Source: Oceanobacillus alkalisoli
GTDB lineage: Bacteria > Bacillota > Bacilli > Bacillales > Amphibacillaceae
DNA: 64,000 nucleotides
Assembly (NCBI RefSeq): GCF_021556485.1
Contig: NZ_JAKGBW010000017.1
Location: 1-64,000 of the forward strand
Direction: 5' to 3'
Part shown: piece by piece, positions 42,371-51,287 of the stretch
How positions within the stretch are numbered: the stretch's first letter is position 1
How the letters are laid out: every line of letters begins with the position of its first letter
Made by a program: the position numbers and the translations under genes
The notes under the pieces: generated by a model
Databases searched by the model: none
What the model was told of the DNA's origin: nothing
What the model saw: only the letters and a program-made list of their open reading frames with translations

Positions 42371-43593
42371 TGTACACATGCAATCCCTTCTGTTTGAATA
42401 TCCGCCATTCGTGCAGAACCAATTCCAGCGATTTTTGTCAGGTCACTAATGGTCTGGAAAGGTCGCAGTTCAATTAAATCTACGGCCCGCTCTGGACCAA
42501 TATGGATAATTTGCTGTAATTCTTCAACTGTCGCTTCATTAATATTAACACAACTAGAAGAAGAAACTTGTTCTGTTTCTTTGTTTTTATTTTGGGACAT
42601 TTGCTCTGACCCCGTTGTCCCGCTGTCAGGCGCTGCAATATTTGTGTCGATTTGGATGTCTGTGCCATTTGTTGTGAGGAGGATTGTGCCATGAATGGCT
42701 GTACCGTATAGTTCGATGTTCCTTTCTTCTATGGCTGAGACGACTTCTGGGCTCGGGTGGCCATAGCTGTTATCGGCGCCTGCACTATAAACGACAATTT
42801 TTGGTGAAACTGCATCAATGAATGCTGGGTCATTCGATGTTTTCGAGCCATGGTGTCCAAGGTGGAGGACGTCGGCTGATACATTAAAGTTGCTTCGCAT
42901 ATAAGTTTCTTCACGCAGGCCGGCATCCCCGGTCAAAACGAATTTCACATTATCATATGTAAACAAGGCGGAAATGGATTCCTCGTTGGTTTTCCCTGAA
43001 ATGTTATCCGGGTACAGGATTTCAATTTGCAATGGACCGATTGCAAATTCTTCACCTGCTCGGGGTTCATAATAGTCCGCATTACTGGCTAGAACTGCTT
43101 CAATTGCATCCTGAAACGTCTGGGAAGAACTTTCATTACCTGACATCCATACTTCTCCGACATCAAAGGTCTGCATGACTTGTTCAAGTTGTCCAATATG
43201 ATCAGCATCCGGATGGCTCACGATAACAAGATCAATAAAATTTACATCATTTCCAGTTAAGTAATTCGTTACCTCACTGCCGCGCCAATCACCCGTATCA
43301 AATAAAACAGTATATTGTTCCTCACCTGAACGGTACCGGAATAAGGTAGCATCAGCTTGACCAACATCGATAAAATGAACGGATAGTTCTTCAAGTTTTT
43401 CCGTCTGATTTTTCTCAGGTGAAACCTCTTCGGTCGTATCCTTTGCTTCGTCCTGTTTAGCCGCAGTGGATACGGTCTTTTGGTTGCTCACTGTTGTTTC
43501 ATTGGCATGATTCGCTGTGTCTGTTGGCATTTCCTCGCAAGCGGAAAAGATGAACAGTCCAAGGAATGCCAATATAAATGTTAAACGTTTCAC
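42367..43593 (-). CDS. ComEC-like metallo-beta-lactamase lipoprotein with C-terminal HhH domain
   Basis: A 408-residue lipoprotein with lipobox FSAC (Cys19) and a Thr/Glu-rich linker (20-68). A ComEC/Rec2-type MBL domain (about 70-320) follows, with HFIDVGQADA, FDTGDWRGSE and metal motif SHPDADHIG, then HLGHHGSKTSND. The C-terminal helix-hairpin-helix domain (about 350-408) is NINEATVEELQQIIHIGP. The fold suggests a surface nuclease or phosphodiesterase acting on DNA. The linker near residues 325-335 (SGTTGSEQMSQ) is encoded by a copy of the genome's palindromic repeat, an in-frame repeat insertion. Confidence 0.9.
   Translation of the reverse strand: MKRLTFILAFLGLFIFSACEEMPTDTANHANETTVSNQKTVSTAAKQDEAKDTTEEVSPEKNQTEKLEELSVHFIDVGQADATLFRYRSGEEQYTVLFDTGDWRGSEVTNYLTGNDVNFIDLVIVSHPDADHIGQLEQVMQTFDVGEVWMSGNESSSQTFQDAIEAVLASNADYYEPRAGEEFAIGPLQIEILYPDNISGKTNEESISALFTYDNVKFVLTGDAGLREETYMRSNFNVSADVLHLGHHGSKTSNDPAFIDAVSPKIVVYSAGADNSYGHPSPEVVSAIEERNIELYGTAIHGTILLTTNGTDIQIDTNIAAPDSGTTGSEQMSQNKNKETEQVSSSSCVNINEATVEELQQIIHIGPERAVDLIELRPFQTISDLTKIAGIGSARMADIQTEGIACVQ
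42593..42621. repeat. TGTCCCA/CTCTGACCCC repeat, copy 5, inside a coding sequence
   Basis: TGGGACATTTGCTCTGACCCCGTTGTCCCG is a near-full palindromic repeat located within the MBL/HhH gene. On the minus strand it encodes the flexible linker SGTTGSEQMSQ between the two domains and keeps the frame. All other copies in the window are intergenic. Confidence 0.8.
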
Positions 43594-43705
43594 ATAACTT
43601 CCCCCTAAACTTCAAAACTTCCATCAATAGAGTAGCAAATAGAGTCTGGAAAATCCAGTGTGTAATAGATTCAATCATGATTTATAATGAAGGGAGATAT
43701 GCTTT

Positions 43706-44065
43706 ATGAGAGTTTGGCTTGCTATTTATTTTACTTTTTATGGATGTGGGCTTACTCCAGAAATTGGTGTTGTCGACCGGATGGAAGAAGATAAAGCTGT
43801 TATTTTATTAGAAAAAACCGGAGAAGAATTAATCATCGATAAAAAAAGCCGCCGTATGATGGTGCATGAAAATAACTGGCTGCTTCTTGTCCGCCTAAAC
43901 AATACCCCTGTCATCTTGGCGGAGTTAGCCGGTCAAGCTGACCGGCAACAGAAAAAGAGTCATGCATTAATAGAGGAATTAAGAGAAAGGAGCCCATTAT
44001 TCCACCATAGATCCAATCGCACCAGCGTATGCTCCTTTATCCAAAAATATTGGCTCATACGCTAA
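43706..44065 (+). CDS. DUF3006 protein with N-terminal signal and overlong C terminus
   Basis: A 119-residue protein with a hydrophobic N terminus ending in YGCG, a possible lipobox (Cys14). A DUF3006 core follows, GVVDRMEEDKAVILLEKTGEELIIDKK (about 21-48), related to the protein at 42113. The core resembles its paralogue until about ALIEELRERS; the remaining 27 residues are read through the antisense of the convergent coaW gene (69-bp overlap). This suggests loss of the original stop. Divergent from the MBL/HhH gene. ATG follows AGGGAGA. Confidence 0.75.
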   Translation: MRVWLAIYFTFYGCGLTPEIGVVDRMEEDKAVILLEKTGEELIIDKKSRRMMVHENNWLLLVRLNNTPVILAELAGQADRQQKKSHALIEELRERSPLFHHRSNRTSVCSFIQKYWLIR

Positions 44066-44797
44066 CATCTCACGAAAAATTGACAGTACATCCCGCAATG
44101 GTTTATTCCCTTGTATCGTACTGCCGATGAAAACTACTTTCCTTACATCTTTACTGTTCATCACGGTTGCGGCAAGAGAAATAATCACTTCACCAATTAG
44201 TTGTGTTAGGGCACGCAATTGGTCGGCTTGCGAGCTTTCATTTAGAAACTGTATTTTACCAAAGTTCGCTGCTGTCAGTTCCTGCGTGAGTGGTGCATGT
44301 TGTTCTCCGTATATATCTTTAACGAGTAGGTCAACATGGTAATGATTCCCTGATGCACTAAGTTCAACAAGCTCACGAAAGGTTTTCCCGCAGCCTGCAA
44401 GAAGTAATTCGATTCCTAACCATGTTCCGCCACCAACCCCGCTCCCAAGCACGCGTTCAAATTCTCCATTGTTGACGTGAAATATAGAAGTGCCTGTTCC
44501 AATATTAACGAGAATGTATTCTTCTGGTACGTTTGTTTCTTTGCTCAGCAAATAATCTGTCCCTCGGACAATGGACGGGAATTCGGCAGTTGTTACAGTT
44601 GGCTGCTGGAGTATTTTTGACAGTTCCTCCCATCTCCCGCCTGTACCATAAACATGTGTATCTGGAGCAAGCATATGGAGCCAATTCACGAAAGAGTTTT
44701 TATCCTGATACGGATATGTTTTCACATGCAGCTGACTTTGCTCGACATAAGCAAGTTTGATCAAAGAGCCACCAGCATCAATTCCTATTCGTTGCAT
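43997..44797 (-). CDS. coaW: type II pantothenate kinase
   Basis: A 266-residue ASKHA-fold kinase phosphorylating pantothenate at the first step of CoA synthesis. The N-terminal phosphate-1 motif is IGIDAGGSLIKLAYV, the GTGGRWEEL segment lies near 55, and VNIGTGTSIFHVN with GVGGGTWLGIELLL lies near 100-130. Type II enzymes are found in staphylococci and bacilli and are usually insensitive to CoA feedback. ATG follows AGGAGG by 6 nt. Its 3' end overlaps the convergent DUF3006 frame. Confidence 0.94.
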   Translation of the reverse strand: MQRIGIDAGGSLIKLAYVEQSQLHVKTYPYQDKNSFVNWLHMLAPDTHVYGTGGRWEELSKILQQPTVTTAEFPSIVRGTDYLLSKETNVPEEYILVNIGTGTSIFHVNNGEFERVLGSGVGGGTWLGIELLLAGCGKTFRELVELSASGNHYHVDLLVKDIYGEQHAPLTQELTAANFGKIQFLNESSQADQLRALTQLIGEVIISLAATVMNSKDVRKVVFIGSTIQGNKPLRDVLSIFREMLAYEPIFLDKGAYAGAIGSMVE

Positions 44798-44978
44798 CTT
44801 TTTCCTCCTAAAGTAATAATCTAAAAACGCTCATGAACATCTAATTGTCATTATCTAGGTGTAGTTATTTCTCGTCAAGTCAGGTAAAATAGATTTAAGT
44901 GAAACTTTATACTTGGCTTTGTCGTATTAGTGGTAGAGTGTTCATACAGGGCGTGTATTTTATTATAGGAGTGATGAA

Positions 44979-45620
44979 ATGAAAGCATTTTTCGAATTTG
45001 TTTTACGACAGGCGGCGGCTTTCACTGCAACAGGGGTTATCTGGTTGATCAGTTTTTTCGCCTTTTCGCAAATTTTTCTCCTTTCCACGGCGTACGCACT
45101 TGTCTGTGGGGTCGTCACCTATTATGCTGTAAAACATTTACAGATTTCCCGCGACGCAAAACGGCATGGACTGACACGGAAGGAATATAAATTCATTTCC
45201 GGGAACTTGAAAGAAGCGAAAGCAAAAGTCATCCGGCTGCAACGTGCCTTGGTGCAAGTTCGTCCACTGGGCAATGCGAAGGAGAACTTTGAAATTCTTC
45301 GCACCGTAAAAAGGATTTACACAAATACAAAACGTGAACCGTGGAGGTTCTTCAAGGCGGAAGCGTTTTTCTATAAGCATCTCGATTCGTTAGTTGAAAT
45401 CACGGAAAAATATGCTTACCTTTCTAAACAACAGGTGAAATCAAGGGAAATGAGTGAAACAATGCGGGATTCGAGACTCGCAATTATCGTTCTTGGTCAA
45501 ACTGTAAATAAAGACCTTCGCATTATGCTGAATGATGATGTCGATACATTGCATTTTGAACTTGACGTAGCGAAGAAAACATTACAAAAACCGAAGAAAA
45601 CGAATGGGAGGGTTATCTGA
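44979..45620 (+). CDS. xpaC: XpaC-like protein (5-bromo-4-chloroindolyl phosphate hydrolysis family)
   Basis: A 213-residue protein with two N-terminal membrane helices (about 10-28 and 32-50), then a basic, coiled cytoplasmic domain containing [18 protein letters not shown]-like sequence ([18 protein letters not shown]). It matches the XpaC family, named after an old phosphatase-reporter phenotype and always paired with TelA. Its stop overlaps the telA start (TGATG). Role is unclear, probably envelope stress related. Confidence 0.9.
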   Translation: MKAFFEFVLRQAAAFTATGVIWLISFFAFSQIFLLSTAYALVCGVVTYYAVKHLQISRDAKRHGLTRKEYKFISGNLKEAKAKVIRLQRALVQVRPLGNAKENFEILRTVKRIYTNTKREPWRFFKAEAFFYKHLDSLVEITEKYAYLSKQQVKSREMSETMRDSRLAIIVLGQTVNKDLRIMLNDDVDTLHFELDVAKKTLQKPKKTNGRVI

Positions 45621-46780
45621 TGGCTGAAGAGAAAAAGAATGAATTTGAATTGGACGAGCTGCTGGCTAATCCGTTCGGCAGTGAATCCGCAGATAAGGAA
45701 ATCAGCGAAGTGGAGACAGAAACAGATGTAAAGGAAAAAAGGCTTGTCGATGTATTGCCGGAAGATAAGAAAAAACGTGCTTTACAACTTGCAGAACAAA
45801 TTGATCCAGCGAACTTTCAAAGTGTATCCCTATACGGAACAGAAGCACAATCCAAGCTGATGGATTTTTCCCATGATATGTTGGATCATGTGAAAAATAG
45901 TGATATCGGGGAGATTGGTGGCATCTTATCCGACCTCATGAAGAAACTCGAACAAGTTGATCCGGATGATTTGCGGACAGATAATCGAGGATTTCTTGCC
46001 AAGATTTTCAATCGCGTATCAAGTTCTGTGAATCAAGTCCTATCCAATTATCAAAAGACCGGGGCACAAATTGACAGGATTAGTGTGAAGCTTGATCGGG
46101 GCAAAAATGAACTGACGAAGGATAATAAATTGCTGGAGCAACTCTTTGTAAAAAACAAAGAATACTTTGATGCCTTAAATATTTTTATCGCAGCCGGAGA
46201 AGTGAAGATTGATGAGCTCCGAACGAAAGAAATTCCCGCCCTTAAAGCAAAAGCGGAAGCAAGCCAAAATCAAATGATGGTTCAGGAAGTAAATGATTTG
46301 ATTCAATTTACCGACCGCCTGGAAAAGCGCACCCATGATTTGAAGTTAAGCAGACAGATTACCATTCAGAGTGCCCCGCAGATTCGGCTCATTCAGAATA
46401 CGAATCAAGCACTCGTTGAAAAAATTCAATCCTCAATACTAACGGCAATTCCACTTTGGAAAAACCAAATTGCAATTGCACTCACATTACTGCGCCAACG
46501 GAATGCAGTCGAAGCGCAAAAGCTTGTTTCCGAAACAACGAATGATCTCATGTTGAAGAACTCGGAACTGCTGCGCACGAATACGATTGAGACAGCGAAA
46601 GAAAATGAGCGTGGTCTCGTCGATATTGAAACACTTAAGAAAACACAGGAAGATTTAATTTCCACGATTGAAGAGACACTTACAATTCAAGCAGAAGGCA
46701 GAGAGAAGCGCCAACAGGCAGAAAAAGAAATGATTGTAATGGAAGAGGAAATGAAACAGAAATTATTAGAATTGAAATAA
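45620..46780 (+). CDS. TelA-family toxic anion resistance protein
   Basis: A 386-residue, mostly alpha-helical cytoplasmic protein of the TelA/YceH family. It starts with an acidic segment with [10 protein letters not shown] near residue 10 and contains the family region [22 protein letters not shown] near 73 and [25 protein letters not shown] near 130. It ends with a long coiled coil. TelA is linked to tellurite and envelope-stress resistance, and it pairs with XpaC as here. A terminator follows. Confidence 0.92.
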   Translation: MAEEKKNEFELDELLANPFGSESADKEISEVETETDVKEKRLVDVLPEDKKKRALQLAEQIDPANFQSVSLYGTEAQSKLMDFSHDMLDHVKNSDIGEIGGILSDLMKKLEQVDPDDLRTDNRGFLAKIFNRVSSSVNQVLSNYQKTGAQIDRISVKLDRGKNELTKDNKLLEQLFVKNKEYFDALNIFIAAGEVKIDELRTKEIPALKAKAEASQNQMMVQEVNDLIQFTDRLEKRTHDLKLSRQITIQSAPQIRLIQNTNQALVEKIQSSILTAIPLWKNQIAIALTLLRQRNAVEAQKLVSETTNDLMLKNSELLRTNTIETAKENERGLVDIETLKKTQEDLISTIEETLTIQAEGREKRQQAEKEMIVMEEEMKQKLLELK

Positions 46781-46784
46781 GGAG

Positions 46785-46826
46785 TAGGGTCAGTTTGAGA
46801 GTTGTATCAAATGACCCTATTTTTTT
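46785..46826 (+). terminator. terminator of xpaC-telA
   Basis: TAGGGTCA and TGACCCTATTTTTTT form an 8-bp stem around a 19-nt loop with a T7 tail, just after the telA stop codon. Confidence 0.8.
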
Positions 46827-46920
46827 AGTGAAATCACTTGACAATAAAAATATGAAAATTTAGAATTAGAATAATACATGAAATGCAGATTGTGCACATT
46901 TCTATTTTTTTGCAGAATAA

Positions 46921-46938
46921 TGAATGAACATTCACTCG
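46921..46938. promoter_or_regulatory. FadR-like (TetR family) operator
   Basis: TGAATGAACATTCACTCG matches the Bacillus FadR fatty-acid-degradation operator pattern TGAATGAnnATTCATTCA at most positions and contains a palindromic GAATG-AA-CATTC core. It lies 35 nt before the nitronate monooxygenase gene that heads an operon with an enoyl-CoA hydratase, so induction by long-chain acyl-CoA is plausible. Confidence 0.55.
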
Positions 46939-46972
46939 AAAACTAGCAGTAGTAAAAGGGGGATTATATTCC

Positions 46973-47959
46973 ATGACAAATGAAGTAACGAAAAAGTTGC
47001 TGCGGGGGGTTAAACTGCCGGTTATCATGGCGCCGATGTTTCTTATTTCCAATCCGAAAATGGTGCTGGAGGCATGTGCTGAGGGGATAATCGGTACATT
47101 TCCAGCTCTGAATACACGGACAACCGAGCAGTTGGATGATTGGATGCGAGAGATTACGGAAGGCTTACAGTTAAGAGGAAAAGAAGGCAAAGAATTAGCT
47201 CCATGGGGAATCAATTTTATTAGCCACCGTTCGAATAAACGATTTAAAGAAGATCTAACTTTGATTAAAAAGTATAAACCACCGCTTGTGATTACGTCAC
47301 TTGGCGACCCGAGTCCTGTCGTAGCAATTGTGAAAGAATATGGCGGCATCGTTTTAAGTGATGTTATTGATATGAAATTTGCGAAGAAAACTTTAGAAAA
47401 AGGAAGTGACGGGCTTGTTCTCGTCGCAGCTGGAGCGGGCGGGCATGGTGGCAGATTGAATCCGATTGCGTTCATGCATGAAATCCGGGAATTTTTCGAC
47501 GGACCAGTTGCATTATCAGGCACGTTATCAAAGGGAGAAGATATCCTCGTTGCAGAGACACTCGGAGCTGATTTTGCTTATTTCGGTACGAAGTTTATTC
47601 CTGCCAAGGAAAGCAGTGCAGCTGATGATTACCGTAAGATGATTATCGACTCCACGCTATCCGATATTACGTATACACCCGCCTTTAGCGGAATTCATGC
47701 CAATTACCTTACGAAAAGTATTGTAAATGCTGGTCTTGATCCAGAACAGCTTCCCGAAAAAGGAAAAATAGATATTTCTGAACTTGGTAACCCAGATGTT
47801 AAGGCATGGCGAGATATTTGGGGAGCAGGTCAAGGGGTGGGGCCGGTTAAAAAAGAACAGCCGGTAAAAGAGATCATAACCGAGTTGCAAGAAGAATATT
47901 TAAAAGCGAAAGAAAAAATTGCAAATGAATATCAACAAGCAGTCCAGCAATTGAAATAA
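46973..47959 (+). CDS. nitronate monooxygenase (NPD family)
   Basis: A 328-residue FMN-dependent TIM-barrel oxidase. Visible signatures are LPVIMAPMFLISNPKMV near residue 15, LVLVAAGAGGHGGRLNP near 148 (phosphate/FMN loop) and ALSGTLSKGEDILVAETLGADFAYFGTKF near 177. It oxidises nitronates such as propionate-3-nitronate. Next to an enoyl-CoA hydratase, a role in fatty-acid or CoA-ester metabolism is also possible, as some relatives are enoyl reductases. ATG follows AAGGGGG. Confidence 0.9.
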   Translation: MTNEVTKKLLRGVKLPVIMAPMFLISNPKMVLEACAEGIIGTFPALNTRTTEQLDDWMREITEGLQLRGKEGKELAPWGINFISHRSNKRFKEDLTLIKKYKPPLVITSLGDPSPVVAIVKEYGGIVLSDVIDMKFAKKTLEKGSDGLVLVAAGAGGHGGRLNPIAFMHEIREFFDGPVALSGTLSKGEDILVAETLGADFAYFGTKFIPAKESSAADDYRKMIIDSTLSDITYTPAFSGIHANYLTKSIVNAGLDPEQLPEKGKIDISELGNPDVKAWRDIWGAGQGVGPVKKEQPVKEIITELQEEYLKAKEKIANEYQQAVQQLK

Positions 47960-47971
47960 GGGGGAGAAAAG

Positions 47972-48745
47972 ATGAAGGTTGTAAAGGTGAAAAAGGAAAA
48001 TCGTATTGCTTATATTACAATGAATCGGCCAGATAAACGGAATGCTTTATCCTATGAACTCGTAAATGATGTCATCGAAGCATTAATAGATGCGGAAGAA
48101 GACCGAGCAATTCGCGTTGTTATTCTATCTGGGGAAGGAAAAGGATTTTCAGCAGGTGGTGATTTAGAGACGATTCACGATCTGAATGAATCCGCCTCCA
48201 TAATGAAGTATATGAAACGGGCTCTTGAAATTGTTCAAACAATCCGCAAGATGGACACATACGTCGTCGCCGCTGTAAATGGTTTCGCTGCAGGTGCCGG
48301 GTTCAGTATTGCGATGGCAGCGGACTTTATTGTAGCGGAAAGTGAAGCGACATTCGTTAGCAGTTTTTCAAACATCGCGCTGATTCCTGATCTTGGATTA
48401 ATGAAAGTTCTCACCGATAATGTTCCGCGACCCTTAGTGAAAGAGTGGATTTCTGCAGCCAAACCAGTGACTGCGGATGAACTAAAAGCTTGGGGACTTG
48501 TAAATCATGTTGCAAAAGAAAATCTGATACAAGAAGCGAATGATTTTGCCCAATTCATTGTAGACGGACCGCCACTTGCAAATCGGTTTGTAAAACAATT
48601 CGTCAACCATGCTGACAAACTAAATTATGAAACGAGTGACTTACAAGAAACAGCGATTCAAACACTGCTCCTCCAATCAGAAGATAATAAAGAAGGGATT
48701 GCAGCATTTTTTGAAAAACGAAAACCAAACTTTATAGGAAACTAA
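47972..48745 (+). CDS. enoyl-CoA hydratase/isomerase family protein
   Basis: A 257-residue crotonase-fold protein. The oxyanion-hole motifs are GEGKGFSAGGDLETI near residue 53 and NGFAAGAGFSIAMAADF near 100. The usual catalytic Glu position in the segment SFSNIALIPDLG near 132 carries no clear acidic residue except Asp, so it may be an isomerase-type or divergent member. Lies 12 bp after the nitronate monooxygenase gene and 10 bp before an MBL-fold hydrolase, in the operon behind the FadR-like site. Confidence 0.9.
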   Translation: MKVVKVKKENRIAYITMNRPDKRNALSYELVNDVIEALIDAEEDRAIRVVILSGEGKGFSAGGDLETIHDLNESASIMKYMKRALEIVQTIRKMDTYVVAAVNGFAAGAGFSIAMAADFIVAESEATFVSSFSNIALIPDLGLMKVLTDNVPRPLVKEWISAAKPVTADELKAWGLVNHVAKENLIQEANDFAQFIVDGPPLANRFVKQFVNHADKLNYETSDLQETAIQTLLLQSEDNKEGIAAFFEKRKPNFIGN

Positions 48746-48755
48746 GGTGGAAGGA

Positions 48756-49706
48756 ATGGAGAGAATGTTAGAAGAATATGGTTTACAGCTTATTCGACTT
48801 GAGTTGCCGTTTCGTCTGAATCATGTGAACTGTTTTCTTGCAGAAGGGATAGATGGCTATACGGTCATTGATACCGGCCTGCATAATGAGAAGACAGTGA
48901 AACGCTGGGAAGAAGAGCTTGCTGGAAAAGAAGTAAAACATCTGATTATAACGCATTATCACCCAGATCATTACGGATATGCAGGAAGTTTTCAAGAAAG
49001 GTATGGTACGAGCGTTTCCATGTCCCAAATTGATGCGGAAAATGGGTTGTTCAGCTGGGAAAAGGAACTTCTCACCAAACTTGGAAAGTATTATAGATTA
49101 TCAGGTATTCCAGAGCAGATTGCGAGGCAAATGATTGAGAACACGGAAGCGTTTGTCCCGAGGGTACAACCTTATCCGACCATCTCGCATTATTTGGAAG
49201 AAGGGGAAAAAATCGTTCTTGGAAAATATGAATATGAAGTTATTTTCACCCCGGGCCATTCGGAAGGACTCGTCACTTTTTATAATCAGGAAAAAAATAC
49301 ACTGCTAAGCACCGACCATATTCTACCAAAGATTACACCGAATATTTCTCACTGGTTCCATGGTGATCCAAATCCGCTTTCAAGTTATTTCGATTCATTG
49401 GACAAAATTGCTGCACTTGAGGTGGACTTCATTATCCCGTCACATGGCAAACCGTTTCATGAAGGGCATTTACGCGTATTGGAATTAAAAGCGCATCATT
49501 ACGAAAGGCTTGAAGCTTTGCACGAAATTATTCAGGCAGGTCGAACGGTTTATGAAGCCTGTGAACAGCTTTTCAATAAACAATTAAATATCCATGAAAC
49601 ACGGTTCGCAATTGGAGAAACCCTTGCCCACCTGGAATATCTCCGTTTAAATGGAGGATGTCAAAGGGAACAGCAAGGAGAAGTATATGTATACCGTGCA
49701 GATTAA
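48756..49706 (+). CDS. MBL-fold metallo-hydrolase
   Basis: A 316-residue metallo-beta-lactamase-fold protein with metal motif ITHYHPDHYGYAG (HxHxDH near residue 65), FTPGHSEGLV near 168, STDHILPKITPN near 187 and PSHGKPFHEGH near 230. A C-terminal winged-helix-like segment follows, typical of the glyoxalase II/LACTB2-like group. It is probably a thioesterase-type hydrolase. The third gene of the nitronate monooxygenase operon. ATG 48756 follows AAGGTGG; ATG 48765 three codons later is an alternative. Confidence 0.88.
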   Translation: MERMLEEYGLQLIRLELPFRLNHVNCFLAEGIDGYTVIDTGLHNEKTVKRWEEELAGKEVKHLIITHYHPDHYGYAGSFQERYGTSVSMSQIDAENGLFSWEKELLTKLGKYYRLSGIPEQIARQMIENTEAFVPRVQPYPTISHYLEEGEKIVLGKYEYEVIFTPGHSEGLVTFYNQEKNTLLSTDHILPKITPNISHWFHGDPNPLSSYFDSLDKIAALEVDFIIPSHGKPFHEGHLRVLELKAHHYERLEALHEIIQAGRTVYEACEQLFNKQLNIHETRFAIGETLAHLEYLRLNGGCQREQQGEVYVYRAD

Positions 49707-49823
49707 TTGTTTTCTTAACTTGCCTTTCCTCACTGCATAGAAAATGAAGAGCTACTGTTTTTAGTCAACTGCAGTTATCAGCACCATTCATGCCCGCTCT
49801 GTGCTCAAGCAGTCGGAGTGCTC

Positions 49824-49915
49824 CAGTTTGTACGTTGCTGCGACTACTGGATGCGCTAGTACAAGCGTTGCGAAACGAATCGCGAACCTAGCCTGTAATG
49901 GCGCTTCTGCCTTTG
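49824..49915. repeat. CAGTTTGTACGTTGCTG repeat, long copy
   Basis: CAGTTTGTACGTTGCTG (49824-49840) and GGCGCTTCTGCCTTTG (49900-49915) are shared with 37205-37241. The intervening 59 bp contain GCGTTGCGAAACGAATCGCG, a partly self-complementary sequence. It fills the gap between the MBL and aldo/keto reductase genes. Confidence 0.65.
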
Positions 49916-49989
49916 CTTTCCAATTTGTTAGAAGTAAGAAAATAATGATAAGATAGAAGATGGAAGAAACAATGAATGGGAGGATAACG

Positions 49990-50814
49990 ATGATTAATAA
50001 TTTACAAGATACGGTAACTTTAAACAATGGCGTAAAAATGCCTGGGTTTGGACTCGGCGTATTTAAAGTAGAAGACGGTGATACCGTAATCAATGCGGTA
50101 AAAGATGCACTTGCTGTAGGATATCGTCTGATCGATACAGCTGCTGTTTACGAAAATGAAGAGGGCGTTGGAAAAGCAATTAAAGATTCAGGAATTGCAA
50201 GAGACGAAATCTTTGTTACATCGAAAGTGTGGAACGATCAACAAGGATATGAATCTACATTGCAAGCTTTCGATGAATCATTGGAAAAGTTAGGACTTGA
50301 TTATCTTGATCTCTACTTGATTCATTGGCCGGTATCCGGAAAATATAAAGACACATGGCGTGCATTGGAAAAACTTTACCGGGATAAAAAAGTACGTGCC
50401 ATAGGAGTAAGCAATTTCCATGTGCATCACTTGGAAGAATTACGAAAAGATGCAGAAGTAAAACCGGTAGTGAATCAGATTGAATTCCATCCGCATTTGA
50501 CGCAACGTGATGTCCGAGCGTACTGTAAAGAACATGATATTCAAATGCAAGCATGGTCTCCACTCAAAAAGGGGCGTATTTTCGATGAGCCATTACTTGT
50601 TCAGATTGCGGAAAAATACGGAAAAACAGTCCCGCAAGTACTTTTACGCTGGGACTTGGACCAGGCAGTTATGACCATTCCAAAATCCATTAATAAAAAG
50701 CGGATGATTGAAAACGCTGATATCTTTGATTTCAAGCTTACTGCTGAAGAAGTCGAACAAATTGCCGAGATGAACATTAACGAACGTACCGGCTCCAACC
50801 CAGATGATTTCTAA
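49990..50814 (+). CDS. aldo/keto reductase
   Basis: A 274-residue AKR5-like NADPH-dependent reductase. Catalytic tetrad positions are visible: Asp/Tyr in IDTAAVYENEEGVG, Lys in VTSKVWNDQQGY and His in LYLIHWPVSGKY. The C-terminal IPKSINKKRMIEN motif binds NADPH. Likely roles are reduction of methylglyoxal and other aldehydes. ATG 49990 follows GGGAGGA; the longer upstream reading lacks a signal. The lipoprotein gene follows 15 bp later. Confidence 0.93.
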   Translation: MINNLQDTVTLNNGVKMPGFGLGVFKVEDGDTVINAVKDALAVGYRLIDTAAVYENEEGVGKAIKDSGIARDEIFVTSKVWNDQQGYESTLQAFDESLEKLGLDYLDLYLIHWPVSGKYKDTWRALEKLYRDKKVRAIGVSNFHVHHLEELRKDAEVKPVVNQIEFHPHLTQRDVRAYCKEHDIQMQAWSPLKKGRIFDEPLLVQIAEKYGKTVPQVLLRWDLDQAVMTIPKSINKKRMIENADIFDFKLTAEEVEQIAEMNINERTGSNPDDF

Positions 50815-50829
50815 GGAATATACGAACAC

Positions 50830-51270
50830 ATGCGGAAAATGATTATTTTACTAGCTGGTGCTGCCTTTCTTTTAACCGGTTGTTTTAATCCGGCATCTGT
50901 TTCTGTTGTGGAAGATATGTATGAAGAGGCATTGTTGGAAGATGAGGCAGCGGTCGCAGCTTATTTTAATAAAGAATTTTTAAGGGAGTATCCGGTTGAG
51001 GAACTCGCAGATGAACTGGCAACCCAAGTTCGTAACGTAGAAGGGATTAAACTATTAAATGCAATTGAACTTACTGGAAAGCGACTGAACCCGGAAATCG
51101 CGGCTGAACTGGACGATACATACGAAGAGCGTTGGCATTATATTGTCAATGATGCAGGTGAAGGAGATATCATGACGTGGATTGTTTTGAAAACTTCAAC
51201 CCATTATGAAATTACGGACGGAAAAAAGGTTACGGCCGATTATTACAATAAGCATATAAAAAATGAATAG
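50830..51270 (+). CDS. hypothetical lipoprotein
   Basis: A 146-residue lipoprotein with lipobox LTGC (Cys18). The mature part is acidic with a helical N-terminal half (VEDMYEEALLEDEAAVAAYF) and a mixed C-terminal half. I do not recognise the family. It follows the aldo/keto reductase by 15 bp and may be cotranscribed. Confidence 0.75.
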   Translation: MRKMIILLAGAAFLLTGCFNPASVSVVEDMYEEALLEDEAAVAAYFNKEFLREYPVEELADELATQVRNVEGIKLLNAIELTGKRLNPEIAAELDDTYEERWHYIVNDAGEGDIMTWIVLKTSTHYEITDGKKVTADYYNKHIKNE

Positions 51271-51287
51271 AGCGTTTTTGAACCATT

